From Candidatus Accumulibacter similis (GTDB taxonomy: Bacteria; Pseudomonadota; Gammaproteobacteria; Burkholderiales; Rhodocyclaceae): 64,000 nucleotides of DNA. Made by a program: the position numbers and the translations under genes. Shown one piece after another: positions 8,099 to 17,955 of the stretch. The stretch is taken from positions 1,364,001 through 1,428,000 of the forward strand of contig CP054595.1 in assembly GCA_013347225.1 (NCBI GenBank). Direction: 5' to 3'. Each line of letters starts with the position of its first letter. Position 1 is the stretch's first letter. The notes beneath the pieces were generated by a model, which did not search any database, was not told the DNA's origin, and saw only the letters and a program-made list of their open reading frames with translations.

Positions 8099-9130
8099 AT
8101 GATCGCCCCGGCGGACAAGGCAGTGCTGCGGCTGACGGTCGGCCTTGGCCTGGCCGTGCTGGTCGCCTACGGCTTCGGGCTGCAAATGCCCCACGTGGTC
8201 TGCCTGCTGGCGATGATCGTCCTCTGCAAACCCGGCCCGCCGATTCCGCCGCTCAAGGCGGCGGCCTTTGCCGTGCTGCTCGCCGGCCTGCTGCTGACCG
8301 GGGTGCTGATGGTCCCCCTGCTGGAGAACTACGCGCTGGCGGCGGTACTGCTGACCGGCGCGATTCTGTACGCGCTGTTCTTCTTCGGCATCCGCACCGG
8401 CAACCCGCTGACCATGCTGCTGGTCGTGGTGTTCACGCTGATCCCGGTCGCCGGCGTCGCCGAGCAGGCGCTGGTGACGATGATCAGCGTGACGATCGCC
8501 GCCGGGATCGCCGTTGGTGGCCTGGTCGGAAGCTTGTCGCACGCCTTCTTTCCCGATGCGCCCGGTGCGGCAGCCAGGGCAGCCAGAGCGCTGCCTCCCA
8601 GCCGTGAGGCGGCGAGCTGGATCGCGCTGCGCGGCACGTTGGTGGTGATGCCGGTGTTCGTCCTGGCGTTGACCGACCCCTCGTTCTATCTGGCGGCGAT
8701 CATCAAGACCGCCATCCTCGGGCAGCAGGCGGGTTCGACCGACACCCGCTCGGCCGGCAGGGAACTGGTCGGGTCGACGCTGATGGGGGCGGCGATGGCC
8801 CTGGTCGTCTGGTGCGGCCTGTCGCTCTGGCCGAGCCTGTGGATGCTGCTGCTGTGGATGATGGCCGCCGCCCTGTGGGCCGGCGCACGGCTCTTCGGGG
8901 TCCGGCGCACGGCTTGCTCGCCGGTGTTCTGGAACGATGCCCTGATGACGATGATGATCCTTCTCGGTCCGGCGATCGAGGACAGCGCCGGCGGCACGGG
9001 TGTGCTGGCGGCGTCCGCCGTCCGTGTCGGCCTGTTCGTCGGCGTCGCGCTCTATGCGTGGGCTACGGTCTGGCTGCTCGAACGCTGGCGGGCGTCAAGA
9101 CGCGAATCACTTTTTTTCCGCAACGGTTGA
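8099..9130 (+). CDS. DUF2955 inner-membrane protein, predicted efflux pump subunit
   Basis: The protein has 343 residues with about ten hydrophobic helices in two bundles, separated by a hydrophilic loop around residues 155–175. The sequence fits the DUF2955 family, relatives of the fusaric-acid-resistance/AaeB transporters, which work with an HlyD adaptor and a NodT channel; all three parts are adjacent here. The N-terminal ADKAVLRLTVGLGLAVLVAYGF and the GIRTGNPLTMLLVVVFTLIP segment are characteristic. The likely cargo is an organic acid or aromatic compound by analogy to AaeB, but nothing in the sequence fixes it. Confidence 0.86.
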   Translation: MIAPADKAVLRLTVGLGLAVLVAYGFGLQMPHVVCLLAMIVLCKPGPPIPPLKAAAFAVLLAGLLLTGVLMVPLLENYALAAVLLTGAILYALFFFGIRTGNPLTMLLVVVFTLIPVAGVAEQALVTMISVTIAAGIAVGGLVGSLSHAFFPDAPGAAARAARALPPSREAASWIALRGTLVVMPVFVLALTDPSFYLAAIIKTAILGQQAGSTDTRSAGRELVGSTLMGAAMALVVWCGLSLWPSLWMLLLWMMAAALWAGARLFGVRRTACSPVFWNDALMTMMILLGPAIEDSAGGTGVLAASAVRVGLFVGVALYAWATVWLLERWRASRRESLFFRNG

Positions 9131-9143
9131 GAGGGTGACTGAC

Positions 9144-9590
9144 ATGATTCTGGTGGATCTGGCGATCGGCCTGGTGGCGATGATGATGTGCCTCATCCTG
9201 CAGGTCACGTTCACCTTCTGGAGTGTTCGTCACACCATGGGTACGCGTCGCCGACCGGGCACAGGCAGCGGAATGCTGGAGGGAATCGTTGCGCTGCTGG
9301 TTGCGATGCTGATCATGATGCTCGGCAACTTCCTGCAGATCATGCTTTGGGGGGCGTTGTTCTTCGTTCTGGGCGAGTTCCCGGTGTTTTACGAGGCGGT
9401 CTACCATTCGGGCGTCAACTTCACTTCGCTGGGCTATGGCGACGTGGTGATGAGCGCCGACCGGAAGCTTCTCGGTCCCCTCGAGGCGCTCAACGGGATC
9501 CTGATGCTTGGCCTGAGCAGTGCCGCGCTGGTGGCGATCCTGCAGAACCTGGCCAGGAAGCATGTCGAGGGTCACAACCCGGATGCCTGA
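9144..9590 (+). CDS. Small two-pore-helix ion channel protein (Ion_trans_2 type)
   Basis: The 148-residue protein has one helix at residues 3–24, a longer hydrophobic pair (about 48–85), a pore loop, and a final helix (about 112–135). The pore loop reads FTSLGYGDVV, very close to the K+ channel selectivity filter T-x-GYGD. A longer frame extends upstream, but the ATG at 9144 follows GAGAGGGTG and directly begins the first helix. It sits 13 bases after the DUF2955 gene and is probably co-transcribed with the efflux block. The filter motif supports potassium selectivity; a regulatory domain is absent. The link to efflux is unexplained. Confidence 0.82.
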   Translation: MILVDLAIGLVAMMMCLILQVTFTFWSVRHTMGTRRRPGTGSGMLEGIVALLVAMLIMMLGNFLQIMLWGALFFVLGEFPVFYEAVYHSGVNFTSLGYGDVVMSADRKLLGPLEALNGILMLGLSSAALVAILQNLARKHVEGHNPDA

Positions 9591-9803
9591 TCCGCGGGTC
9601 CGCCCGTCGGTAGCACTCGAGCATGCCGGTCCGGCGAAGTTCCTGCAGCGCTGCCTGATTGGCGCCAAGCCTCGGTTCGTCGTTCCGGAGTTTCAGACCG
9701 GCAGATCGGCCATTCCGGGGGCGCGTCAGGCGACAGCTGCGCGAGCTGTATCGCCACTTCGTGGCGGGCTCCCTGCGATGCCCTGAAACGTCTGGATCGC
9801 TGC

Positions 9804-10571
9804 CTACAGGTTGCAGAACAGCATGTCGAACTCGACGTCGGTGTCGCAGTGGCGTGGTCGATGGTCGCTGTCGGGGCGGGTGAAGCGGATGTTCAGCGCG
9901 TATTTGTTGGCGCTGATCTCGGGAATGTAGGGATCGTGCAGCTTGAGCGAGATGCGGACCATCTGCGACGTGCTCTGGGCGTTGCTGCCGCCGAGCATGA
10001 GCTGGAAAGCGCCGCCGCTGGCGACATGATGCTCCGAGCGGCCGCTCGCTCGCAGCAGCCGGAGGACGATCGTCAGTGCGTCACGCAGTGGCAGCAGCGG
10101 CTGCAACCAGGCGAGCAGCGCGTCGCGGCGAACGTCGGGCGGCTGGTGCCGCCAGTAGTGGTAAGAGGGGAGATCGAACTCGCAGACGCCGCCGGGGATA
10201 CTGGCACGACTCTTGATGCTCATCAGCCAGTCATTGTCGCGCAGGTGCTGGCCGATCTTTCCCGCCATCCCGAGCAACGCTGCCGAGGCGTTCTCGATCT
10301 CGTAGAGCGCGCCGGAGAGCGCATCCTCCGAAATGTCCGGATTGTTGCGAAAAGCCAACAGGCTCTGACGCTGACGTTCGAGTTCCTGAATCAGGTCCAT
10401 CTTCAGGTCGGCACGCCCGGCCACGTCGAGGATCTCGAACAGTGTGAGGAGGACGACATGGTGCTCCTGCGAGCCGTCCCGCTGCATGAAGCTGCTCAGT
10501 TTGTGGAACAAGTCCTCCAGTCGCAGCAGTGTGCGTATGCGCTCATTGAAGGGATATTCGTAGGTGATCAC
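9804..10571 (-). CDS. zapD: Cell division protein ZapD (DUF1342)
   Basis: The 255-residue protein is full length for ZapD, which crosslinks FtsZ protofilaments at mid-cell. It starts at a GTG (10571), since the family begins with the conserved YEYPFNERIRTLLRLEDLF that follows at once. The alpha-helical N-terminal half (to about residue 110) and the beta-rich C-terminal half with MVRISL and NIRFTRP match the two-domain fold. It is the last gene of the trpB2–SPOR–coaE–zapD run, 60 bases after coaE. The usual downstream yacG is not seen in the next 200 bases, nor is pilD upstream of coaE, so the classical pilD–coaE–zapD–yacG cluster is rearranged here. Confidence 0.93.
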   Translation of the reverse strand: MITYEYPFNERIRTLLRLEDLFHKLSSFMQRDGSQEHHVVLLTLFEILDVAGRADLKMDLIQELERQRQSLLAFRNNPDISEDALSGALYEIENASAALLGMAGKIGQHLRDNDWLMSIKSRASIPGGVCEFDLPSYHYWRHQPPDVRRDALLAWLQPLLPLRDALTIVLRLLRASGRSEHHVASGGAFQLMLGGSNAQSTSQMVRISLKLHDPYIPEISANKYALNIRFTRPDSDHRPRHCDTDVEFDMLFCNL

Positions 10572-10631
10572 ACTGCCGCCGGCATCGGAATGGACGATTT
10601 CTGATGATTCTGAAGCATTTGCAGCAAAACC

Positions 10632-11255
10632 TCAACGGCTGACATGAGCTTTCGCCGCCGCCAGCTCAAGATAGCGGCGGTGCAGGGCTGCGACCTGTGG
10701 CATGAGCAACTCGATGGTCCCGTCGTTGCTCACCACATCGTCCGCCGCAGCGCGGCGCTCGTCGCGCGACGCCTGGCTGGCGATGATCGCCCGCACTTCG
10801 TCAGGGCCCAGCCCGCTGCGGGCCATCACGCGTGCAATCTGTACCTCCGGGCTGCAGTCGACGACCAGGATGCGGTCGGTCCGCTCACGATAGGTTCCGG
10901 ATTCGACCAGCAGTGGAACCACCAGAACGACGTAGGGAGCGGTTGTTTCGGCGGCGCAGCACTCTTCGCTTCGCTGTCGGATCAGCGGATGCAGGATGGC
11001 CTCGAGCCTTGCCCTGGCGGCAGGGTCGGCGAAGACGAGGCGGCGCATCGCGGCACGGTCCAGCCCGCCGTCCGCGCGCACGACGGCTTTGCCGAAGGCG
11101 CTGGCAATCGCCGTCATCGCGCCACCACCGGCCGCCGTCAGCTGGTGCGCGATGACATCCGTATCGACCAGCGCCGCACCCCGACCGGCAAGGAGGTCGG
11201 CGACCGTGCTCTTGCCACTGCCGATGCCGCCGGTGAGGCCGACGATGAAGCTCAT
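10632..11255 (-). CDS. coaE: Dephospho-CoA kinase
   Basis: This enzyme phosphorylates the ribose 3'-OH of dephospho-CoA in the last step of coenzyme A synthesis. The P-loop [12 protein letters not shown] is at residues 6–17, and the CoA-binding/lid features ([10 protein letters not shown], then [11 protein letters not shown]) follow. At 207 residues it has the normal length. The ATG overlaps the stop of the SPOR gene (ATGA), so it is translationally coupled to it. It acts in the cytoplasm. Confidence 0.95.
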   Translation of the reverse strand: MSFIVGLTGGIGSGKSTVADLLAGRGAALVDTDVIAHQLTAAGGGAMTAIASAFGKAVVRADGGLDRAAMRRLVFADPAARARLEAILHPLIRQRSEECCAAETTAPYVVLVVPLLVESGTYRERTDRILVVDCSPEVQIARVMARSGLGPDEVRAIIASQASRDERRAAADDVVSNDGTIELLMPQVAALHRRYLELAAAKAHVSR

Positions 11256-11950
11256 GGCGAACTCGCCGGGGTGACGGCACAGGCCTTGGCCACGGCCTTG
11301 GGCAGCCGTGCGGCGATCGACCGCTGCAGGGCCTCGGCCTGTGCCGCCGGGCCGCGGATCTCGAGCATCACATACGCCGGTTTCCCCCTGCGTTCGCCCA
11401 TTTTCGCCGACTTGACTCCCTTCGCGCGCAGGGTTTCGAGGCCGGCATTGGCTGCCTCTTCCGTGCGGTAGGTGCCGAGCGAGATGGCCAGCTGATTCGG
11501 TCCGCTGGCCTGGACGACGAAGAAATCGTCTACGCCGAGCTGTTGCAGTTCGGCAGTCTTCTTGCCGACTTCCTCCTTGTTGGCCAGCGGTGGAATGTAC
11601 ACCCAGTAGCCACTGTTCTCATTTACCGTGCGGCGGCTCGTCCGGAACTCGGCGAAGCCCTCGTGCAGCATCTGCTCGATACCGTCCGCCTCGCTCGTGG
11701 TCAGATCACTCCAGATACGGCAGCTTTCGCTCGCCTTGCGCTCGGCCGGCATGCCGCCGTTTTCCCTGCTCCGGGCCGACTCCGGCGGCTCGCCGCGCGA
11801 GACGACGACGATGCGCTCGGGCAGCAGCTGCTGCTCGATGCGGCGCGAATCCGGTTCGGCCGTGCCGCCGAGATAGCCTTGCGCCCAGACGAAAAGCAGC
11901 AGGTTGGCGAGAACGAGGACGAAGACGAGCAGACGCATCGGGGTTGGCAT
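11252..11950 (-). CDS. SPOR-domain protein, membrane anchored
   Basis: The 232-residue protein has one N-terminal membrane helix ([20 protein letters not shown], about residues 6–25), a variable linker, and a C-terminal SPOR-like domain (about residues 110–190) with [30 protein letters not shown] and [18 protein letters not shown] domains bind denuded glycan strands at the division septum. The chosen ATG at 11950 shares one base with the trpB2 stop (TGATG); a second ATG at 11938 is also possible. The setting just before coaE and zapD suggests a role in cell division or the cell envelope. Confidence 0.83.
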   Translation of the reverse strand: MPTPMRLLVFVLVLANLLLFVWAQGYLGGTAEPDSRRIEQQLLPERIVVVSRGEPPESARSRENGGMPAERKASESCRIWSDLTTSEADGIEQMLHEGFAEFRTSRRTVNENSGYWVYIPPLANKEEVGKKTAELQQLGVDDFFVVQASGPNQLAISLGTYRTEEAANAGLETLRAKGVKSAKMGERRGKPAYVMLEIRGPAAQAEALQRSIAARLPKAVAKACAVTPASSP

Positions 11951-13311
11951 CAGAGCTTGGGCAGATGCTCCAGTGAGGCGCGGATCGCCTCCTGCGGGTA
12001 CGCAAAGTCCTCGAGTTCGCCAGCGAAATAGCGGTCGTAGGCGGCCATGTCGAAATGGCCGTGGCCAGTGAGATTGAAGAAGATCGTCCTGCTCTCGCCA
12101 GTCTCGCGGCAGCGCACGGCTTCGTCGATCGCGGCGCGAATGGCATGGTTCGACTCCGGTGCCGGAATCACTCCCTCGGCGCGCGCAAACATCACGCCCG
12201 CTTCGAATGTCGCCAGTTGCGCGACCGCAACCGCCTCGATCAGTCCGTCGTGATAGAGCTGCGAGACGAGCGGCGAGTCGCCGTGGTAACGCAGGCCACC
12301 GGCATGAATGCCGGGCGGCATGAAGTCGTGGCCGAGCGTGTACATCTTCATCAGCGGAGTGAAGCCCGAAGCGTCGCCGAAATCGTAAGCGTAGGCACCC
12401 TTGGTCAGCGTCGGACAGGATGTCGGTTCGACCGCCACCAGTCGCGTCGGGCGCCCTTTGCGCCCGCCGGCGGCATTGTCGGCGATGAAGGGGAAAGCGA
12501 CGCCGGCGAAGGACGAGCCGCCGCCACAGGGTGCGAAGATCACATCCGGCCAGTCGCCAGCCTTTTCGAACTGCTTCTTCGCTTCCTGGCCGATGATCGT
12601 CTGGTGCAGCGCGACGTGATTGAGGACCGAGCCGAGCGCATAACTGGTGTCGGAGCGCGAAGCCGCCTCCTCGACGGCCTCGGAAATCGCGATGCCGAGC
12701 GAACCCTGGTTCCGCGGGTCGCGGGCGAGCAGATCGCGACCGGTCTGCGTCATCGCCGAAGGGCTGGCAAAGACCTCGGCGCCCCAGGTCTGCATCATCG
12801 AGCGGCGGAAGGGTTTTTGCTCGTAGCTGATCCGGACCATGTACACGCGTACGTCGAGACCGAACATCTGGCCGGCAAAAGCCATCGAGCAGCCCCACTG
12901 TCCGGCACCGGTCTCGGTGGTGATGCGCCTGATCCCCGCCTGCTGATTGTAGTAGGCCTGCGGCACGGCGGTGTTCGGCTTGTGCGAGCCGGCGGGGGAG
13001 ACGCCCTCGTACTTGTAGAAGATCCTGGCTGGCGTCTGCAGCATTTCCTCGAGCCTGCGGGCGCGAATCAGTGGTGATGGACGCCACAGGCGATAGATCT
13101 GCCGTACCGGCTCGGGGATCGGAATCCATCGTTCGGCCGACATCTCCTGTTCGAGGATGGCCATGGGGAAGATCATCCCCATCTGCTCCGGCGATACCGG
13201 ACTGCCATTCGCGGCCAGTGGCGGTGCGGGTGGCGTCGGCATGTCGGCGACGACGTTGTACCAGTGGGTGGGGATCTCGGATTGGTCGAGCGTGATGCGA
13301 AGCGATTCCAC
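11950..13311 (-). CDS. TrpB2-type tryptophan synthase beta chain-like PLP enzyme
   Basis: This 453-residue fold-type II PLP enzyme belongs to the TrpB2 branch, longer than TrpB1 (about 400) and usually unlinked to trpA. The PLP lysine is K111 in AGSHKPNTA. The phosphate-binding glycine loop is PCGGGSS, and the TETGAGQWG motif matches the family. TrpB2 enzymes make tryptophan from indole and serine, perhaps to salvage free indole. No trpA is nearby. The start is a GTG at 13311 with GGGAGG 5 bases before it. It leads a four-gene operon with SPOR, coaE and zapD. Confidence 0.9.
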   Translation of the reverse strand: MESLRITLDQSEIPTHWYNVVADMPTPPAPPLAANGSPVSPEQMGMIFPMAILEQEMSAERWIPIPEPVRQIYRLWRPSPLIRARRLEEMLQTPARIFYKYEGVSPAGSHKPNTAVPQAYYNQQAGIRRITTETGAGQWGCSMAFAGQMFGLDVRVYMVRISYEQKPFRRSMMQTWGAEVFASPSAMTQTGRDLLARDPRNQGSLGIAISEAVEEAASRSDTSYALGSVLNHVALHQTIIGQEAKKQFEKAGDWPDVIFAPCGGGSSFAGVAFPFIADNAAGGRKGRPTRLVAVEPTSCPTLTKGAYAYDFGDASGFTPLMKMYTLGHDFMPPGIHAGGLRYHGDSPLVSQLYHDGLIEAVAVAQLATFEAGVMFARAEGVIPAPESNHAIRAAIDEAVRCRETGESRTIFFNLTGHGHFDMAAYDRYFAGELEDFAYPQEAIRASLEHLPKL

Positions 13312-13347
13312 AAAGCCTCCCTGTTGTGTTTTGTGTCCGGTTTTTCG

Positions 13348-13353
13348 AGTATA
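13348..13353 (-). promoter_or_regulatory. Possible -10 element upstream of trpB2
   Basis: On the minus strand TATACT lies about 37 bases before the GTG of trpB2, inside the 58-base gap after speD. No good -35 hexamer is visible at the proper distance, so this is only a candidate. Confidence 0.3.
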
Positions 13354-13369
13354 CCCCGGGATCCAGCCG

Positions 13370-13789
13370 CTAATCGCTGCTGGCGTCGGGGTTTGGAGCC
13401 GTGGCAGGGGTCGTGCCAGTGGCGATGCCTCGCTCCAGTTCGCGCTGCACCAGCCGACTCGGCGCGAAAGCGGCGATCAGCTGGCGGCAGGCCTGGCGGG
13501 CTGCGCTGCTGTTGTCCCGACTGAAGTTGCAGACATACAGGTCGAGCGTCACTGCCGCCGACTCCGGCCAAGTATGCACCGCCAGATGGGACTCGGCAAG
13601 GACCACCGCGCCGGTGGCGCCGGCCACTTCGCCGTTGCTGTCGAACTGGTGGAAGACCTCGGCCAGTGGCGTCAGTCCCGGCGGCGAACAGACGGCCAGA
13701 CAGAGTTCGCGCAGGGCGCCGGCGTCGTCGAGCAACCGCGGTTCGCAGCGGCATCCGTAGAGTTCGGCGGTCAGGTGCAGGCCATGCAT
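13370..13789 (-). CDS. speD: S-adenosylmethionine decarboxylase proenzyme (short bacterial class)
   Basis: The enzyme makes decarboxylated SAM, the aminopropyl donor for spermidine. The 139-residue chain is of the short form (Thermotoga/Bacillus type, often called SpeH). The self-cleavage site is visible as [11 protein letters not shown]: cleavage between Glu66 and Ser67 would create the pyruvoyl group, with His68 next. The C-terminal LDLYVCNFS segment also fits the family. The much longer open frame upstream has no family sequence, so the ATG at 13789 is used. No spermidine synthase gene is adjacent. The gene ends 58 bases before trpB2. Confidence 0.9.
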   Translation of the reverse strand: MHGLHLTAELYGCRCEPRLLDDAGALRELCLAVCSPPGLTPLAEVFHQFDSNGEVAGATGAVVLAESHLAVHTWPESAAVTLDLYVCNFSRDNSSAARQACRQLIAAFAPSRLVQRELERGIATGTTPATAPNPDASSD

Positions 13790-13896
13790 CGCAAGTCCCG
13801 GGACATCCGGCGGGCGCCGTGTCGACTGGCGCGGCGGCCGTGCCGGGACCGAGCTTGCCGGTCTGTCCGCCGCGCTTCCCGCCAGGTAGGTTGCTG

Positions 13897-14385
13897 TCAG
13901 CCTTTCGGCAGGTAGTTGGTGCTGGTGCGGGTCACCCGACCGTCGGTGCCGAAATGGACGTTGAAATACCCTTCCATGCCGGAGTCCACTTTCGTCTTCC
14001 AGTCCCAGATCGTCTCCCGCTTGAGCGGAAAATAGGTCTCGTGAGCCGGACGACCGAGCAGGCGGCGCACCTGGTCGCGGGTCATGCCGACGCTGACCCG
14101 GGCGAAGTTCTCCTCGGTCAGTACCTGCTGCACCTCGCGCAGCACGTCGTCCGGACCAATGACCACGAGGTAGTTGACGATTCCTTGTGGCGTGCGCGGA
14201 TATTCCCAGACGCGTGATCCGTCCGCCTCCCGCCATTCCAGCGTCGGTTGGCCCATCACGGCCGTCACGTCGCTGGCCGTGCTGCTGCCAGGCCGCAGTC
14301 TGCCGAGCTGGTCGGCGTCGCAGGCGGCGATGCCGACCAGCAGCACGCCGAGAAGGGTGCCTGCCGACACGATGCTCTTGACCAT
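13897..14385 (-). CDS. BamE/SmpA-like outer-membrane lipoprotein
   Basis: The 162-residue protein starts at the ATG at 14385 with a signal peptide ending in a lipobox (VGIAAC). It has two copies of the SmpA/OmlA-type motif: GSSTASDVTAVMGQPTLEWR, and later VSVGMTRDQVRRLLGRPAHE. Each has the beta-alpha-beta look of BamE domains. The canonical bamE of this genome is at 46667 beside fur, so this is a second, duplicated-domain relative. A role in outer-membrane or cell-envelope assembly is inferred. It may follow comM in a unit, but 208 bases separate them. Confidence 0.75.
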   Translation of the reverse strand: MVKSIVSAGTLLGVLLVGIAACDADQLGRLRPGSSTASDVTAVMGQPTLEWREADGSRVWEYPRTPQGIVNYLVVIGPDDVLREVQQVLTEENFARVSVGMTRDQVRRLLGRPAHETYFPLKRETIWDWKTKVDSGMEGYFNVHFGTDGRVTRTSTNYLPKG

Positions 14386-14593
14386 GTTCAGTGCTCCACA
14401 TCCTGTCACCGCCAGCGATGGCGTCCAGGCGCGAGTATAGACGATGCGACCGAGGCAAGTCCGCTGCGCGTCGGCGGTGGCAGCGCACCTGACGGTCATT
14501 CTGCGCTGGTTGCGGTTGCCGTCGGTACGGGTCGCGGCCGTTCGCGCCAGCACCAGCGCACCGACTCGTCGGCGCTCGCGAAGGAAACACCGC

Positions 14594-16105
14594 TCAGTCC
14601 TTCGTGAAGCGGCGGTACTGCACGGCTTCGGCAACGTGCTGCGCCTCGATCGCGCCACTGCCGGCGAGGTCGGCGATCGTCCGCGCGACCCTGAGCAGGC
14701 GATGGAAGGCGCGCGCCGAGAGCCCGAAACGATTGATCGCCTGTTTCAGCAGGGTCGTTGCTGCGGCCTGCGGCTGGCAGTACTGATCGATCTCGCGGGG
14801 GCTCAGGCGCGCGTTCGCCTTCCCCTGCCGGCTCATCTGTCGTTCCCGAGCCGCGGCGACGCGCGCGCGAACCACCGCCGACGCCTCGCCATCCGGCGCT
14901 TGCTGCAGGACCTCGGCGGGCAGCGCAGGAACCTCGAGCTGCAGGTCGATACGATCGAGCAGCGGCCCCGAGAGCTTGCTGCGGTAGCGCAGAATCTGGT
15001 CCGGGGTGCATCGGCAGCGGCCGCGCGAATCGCCGTGGTAACCGCAGGGGCAGGGATTCATCGCCGCGACGAGCTGGAACTCTGCCGGAAACTCGGCCTG
15101 ACGGGCAGCCCGCGAGATGTGGATGCGTCCGGAATCGAGCGGTTGGCGCAGTGCTTCGAGGACCCGTCGGTCGAACTCCGGGAGTTCGTCGAGGAACAGG
15201 ACGCCGTGGTGTGCCAGCGAGATCTCACCCGGGCGCGGCACGCTGCCACCGCCAACCAGTGCCGCCGACGAAGCCGTGTGGTGTGGCGCACGGTACGGAT
15301 GATGGCGAAACGACTGCGGTCGAAACTGCCCGGCGAGCGACAGCACGGCGGCCGATTCGAGCGCTGCCGAAGTCGTCATCGGCGGCAGCAGGCCCGGCAG
15401 GCGGCTCGCGAGCATCGACTTCCCGGTTCCCGGCGGGCCGGCGAAGAGGAGCGAATGCCCGCCCGCGGCGGCGATCTCGAGACCGCGTTTGGCCTGCGCC
15501 TGGCCACGTACCTCGGCGAGATCCGGGTACGCACCGTCGCCATCGCCATCGCCGTCGGTGCTCGCGGGGGCAGCCTGGTAAGCCGACAACGCTGCCTGCC
15601 CGGTCAGGTGTCCACAGACCTCGAGCAGGCTGGCTGCCGCCAGGATCGGCACCTTGCCCGCAAGCGCCGCCTCACGAGCGCTGGTGGCCGGCAGCACGAA
15701 GCTGCGGCCGCTTTCTCCGATTGCCAGCACCATCGCCAGGGCGCCACGAATCGGTCGCAGTTCGCCGGAAAGTGACAGTTCGCCGGCGAATTCGTGTTCC
15801 GCGAGTGTCCGTGACGGGAGTTGGCCCGATGCGGCCAGGATGCCGAGCGCGATGGGCAGGTCGAATCGGCCCGACTCCTTGGGCAGGTCGGCCGGCGCAA
15901 GATTGACGGTGATGCGTTTCCGGGGGAACTCGAAACCCGAGTTCTGCAGTGCGGCACGCACCCGGTCACGTGCCTCCTTGACTTCGGTATCCGGCAGTCC
16001 CACCAGTGTCAGGTTTGGCAGGCCGCCGGCCAGATGCACCTCGACGGCAACCTCCGGCGCGGCCAGTCCGTCGAGACCGCGGCTGTGGACGATGGCGAGA
16101 GACAC
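14594..16105 (-). CDS. comM: YifB/ComM family Mg-chelatase-like AAA+ ATPase
   Basis: The 503-residue protein has an N-terminal ChlI-like domain (about residues 1–175, with GLPNLTLVGLPD and the ADLPKESGRFDLPIA block), an AAA+ core (about 190–400) with Walker A GPPGTGKS and Walker B GVLFLDELPEF, and a C-terminal ChlI region. The CPCGYHGD…CRC zinc-like cluster is typical. ComM is a hexameric helicase that promotes branch migration of incoming DNA in natural transformation. The GTG at 16105 is preferred because the family starts SLAIVHSRGL; an upstream TTG adds 17 residues without homology. A DGDGDGDG run at about residues 180–190 marks the linker. Confidence 0.92.
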   Translation of the reverse strand: MSLAIVHSRGLDGLAAPEVAVEVHLAGGLPNLTLVGLPDTEVKEARDRVRAALQNSGFEFPRKRITVNLAPADLPKESGRFDLPIALGILAASGQLPSRTLAEHEFAGELSLSGELRPIRGALAMVLAIGESGRSFVLPATSAREAALAGKVPILAAASLLEVCGHLTGQAALSAYQAAPASTDGDGDGDGAYPDLAEVRGQAQAKRGLEIAAAGGHSLLFAGPPGTGKSMLASRLPGLLPPMTTSAALESAAVLSLAGQFRPQSFRHHPYRAPHHTASSAALVGGGSVPRPGEISLAHHGVLFLDELPEFDRRVLEALRQPLDSGRIHISRAARQAEFPAEFQLVAAMNPCPCGYHGDSRGRCRCTPDQILRYRSKLSGPLLDRIDLQLEVPALPAEVLQQAPDGEASAVVRARVAAARERQMSRQGKANARLSPREIDQYCQPQAAATTLLKQAINRFGLSARAFHRLLRVARTIADLAGSGAIEAQHVAEAVQYRRFTKD

Positions 16106-16184
16106 TGGGCGGCGTTGCGCTGGCACGAGGGCGGGACTTGCTGCCGCGGCGCACAACGCGCGGCAGCAAGCCGGCTCGTCGCTC

Positions 16185-16430
16185 TCAGTCGGGCTGGGCG
16201 GGCGGATTCTCCAGACGTTCGAGCCGCTCCTCGAGCGCCTTCAGCTTCTCGCGCGTGCGTTGCAGAACCTGTGTCTGGATGTCGAACTCCTCGCGACTGA
16301 CGAGATCGAGCTTGGCGAAAACGCTGGCGAGGAGCGCGCGCGCGTTTCTCTCGATGTCTGCTGCCGGACTGGCGGCGATGATGCTGCCAAGGCGTTGGCC
16401 GATTTCTTCGAGGATCCTGGGGTCGAGCAT
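16185..16430 (-). CDS. ubiK: UbiK family accessory factor (BMFP/YqiC)
   Basis: This 81-residue, mostly helical protein begins MLDPRILEEIGQRLGSII and has a C-terminal coiled coil (LQRTREKLKALEERLERLEN). UbiK binds lipids and helps the UbiJ/UbiE-type ubiquinone synthesis complex. The ATG at 16430 is chosen because the family starts there; upstream frame is not conserved in character. It lies 79 bases before comM on the same strand, an arrangement common in related genera, and is divergent from torF. Confidence 0.9.
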   Translation of the reverse strand: MLDPRILEEIGQRLGSIIAASPAADIERNARALLASVFAKLDLVSREEFDIQTQVLQRTREKLKALEERLERLENPPAQPD

Positions 16431-16501
16431 GGTTGTCACCGTCGGGGCAGGGAGTGTCGGGATGGTTCGAGTGTAGCACAGAGAGGCAGCCCCCCAGGCC
16501 A

Positions 16502-16518
16502 TGCACCGCAACGGTGCA
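16502..16518 (+). promoter_or_regulatory. NtrC-type enhancer site upstream of torF–glnK–amtB
   Basis: TGCACCGCAACGGTGCA is a perfect dyad with 6-base arms (TGCACC/GGTGCA) and a 5-base spacer, an exact match to the NtrC consensus. It lies about 95 bases upstream of the GG of the sigma-54 promoter, the usual enhancer distance. It is also close to ubiK on the other strand, but no sigma-54 element faces that way. I see no equally good second site. Confidence 0.75.
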
Positions 16519-16612
16519 CGAAGGCGTTGAATTGTCCTAGGGCAGTGCAGCAGTGCCGCGGTCTGACCCCGTGCAGGATGTCAAGCCATTGAACCATCTA
16601 TGAAAATCAATC

Positions 16613-16628
16613 TGGCACGAATTCTGCT
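16613..16628 (+). promoter_or_regulatory. Sigma-54 promoter of torF–glnK–amtB
   Basis: TGGCACGAATTCTGCT matches TGGCACG-N4-TTGCT with a single mismatch. The GG (16614–16615) and GC (16626–16627) are exactly 10 bases apart. The predicted transcript starts near 16640, about 26 bases before the torF ATG. With the NtrC-type site upstream it makes a complete nitrogen-responsive promoter. Confidence 0.85.
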
Positions 16629-16665
16629 TGACGATTGTCGGGATCTTTTTTTCGAGGCTCTGACC

Positions 16666-17945
<1,280 letters not shown>

Positions 17946-17955
17946 GGAGTAGATC

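Noticed and set aside
9591..9803. Search for yacG after zapD
   Set aside because: No small protein with the CxxC…CxxxC zinc pattern was seen in this gap.
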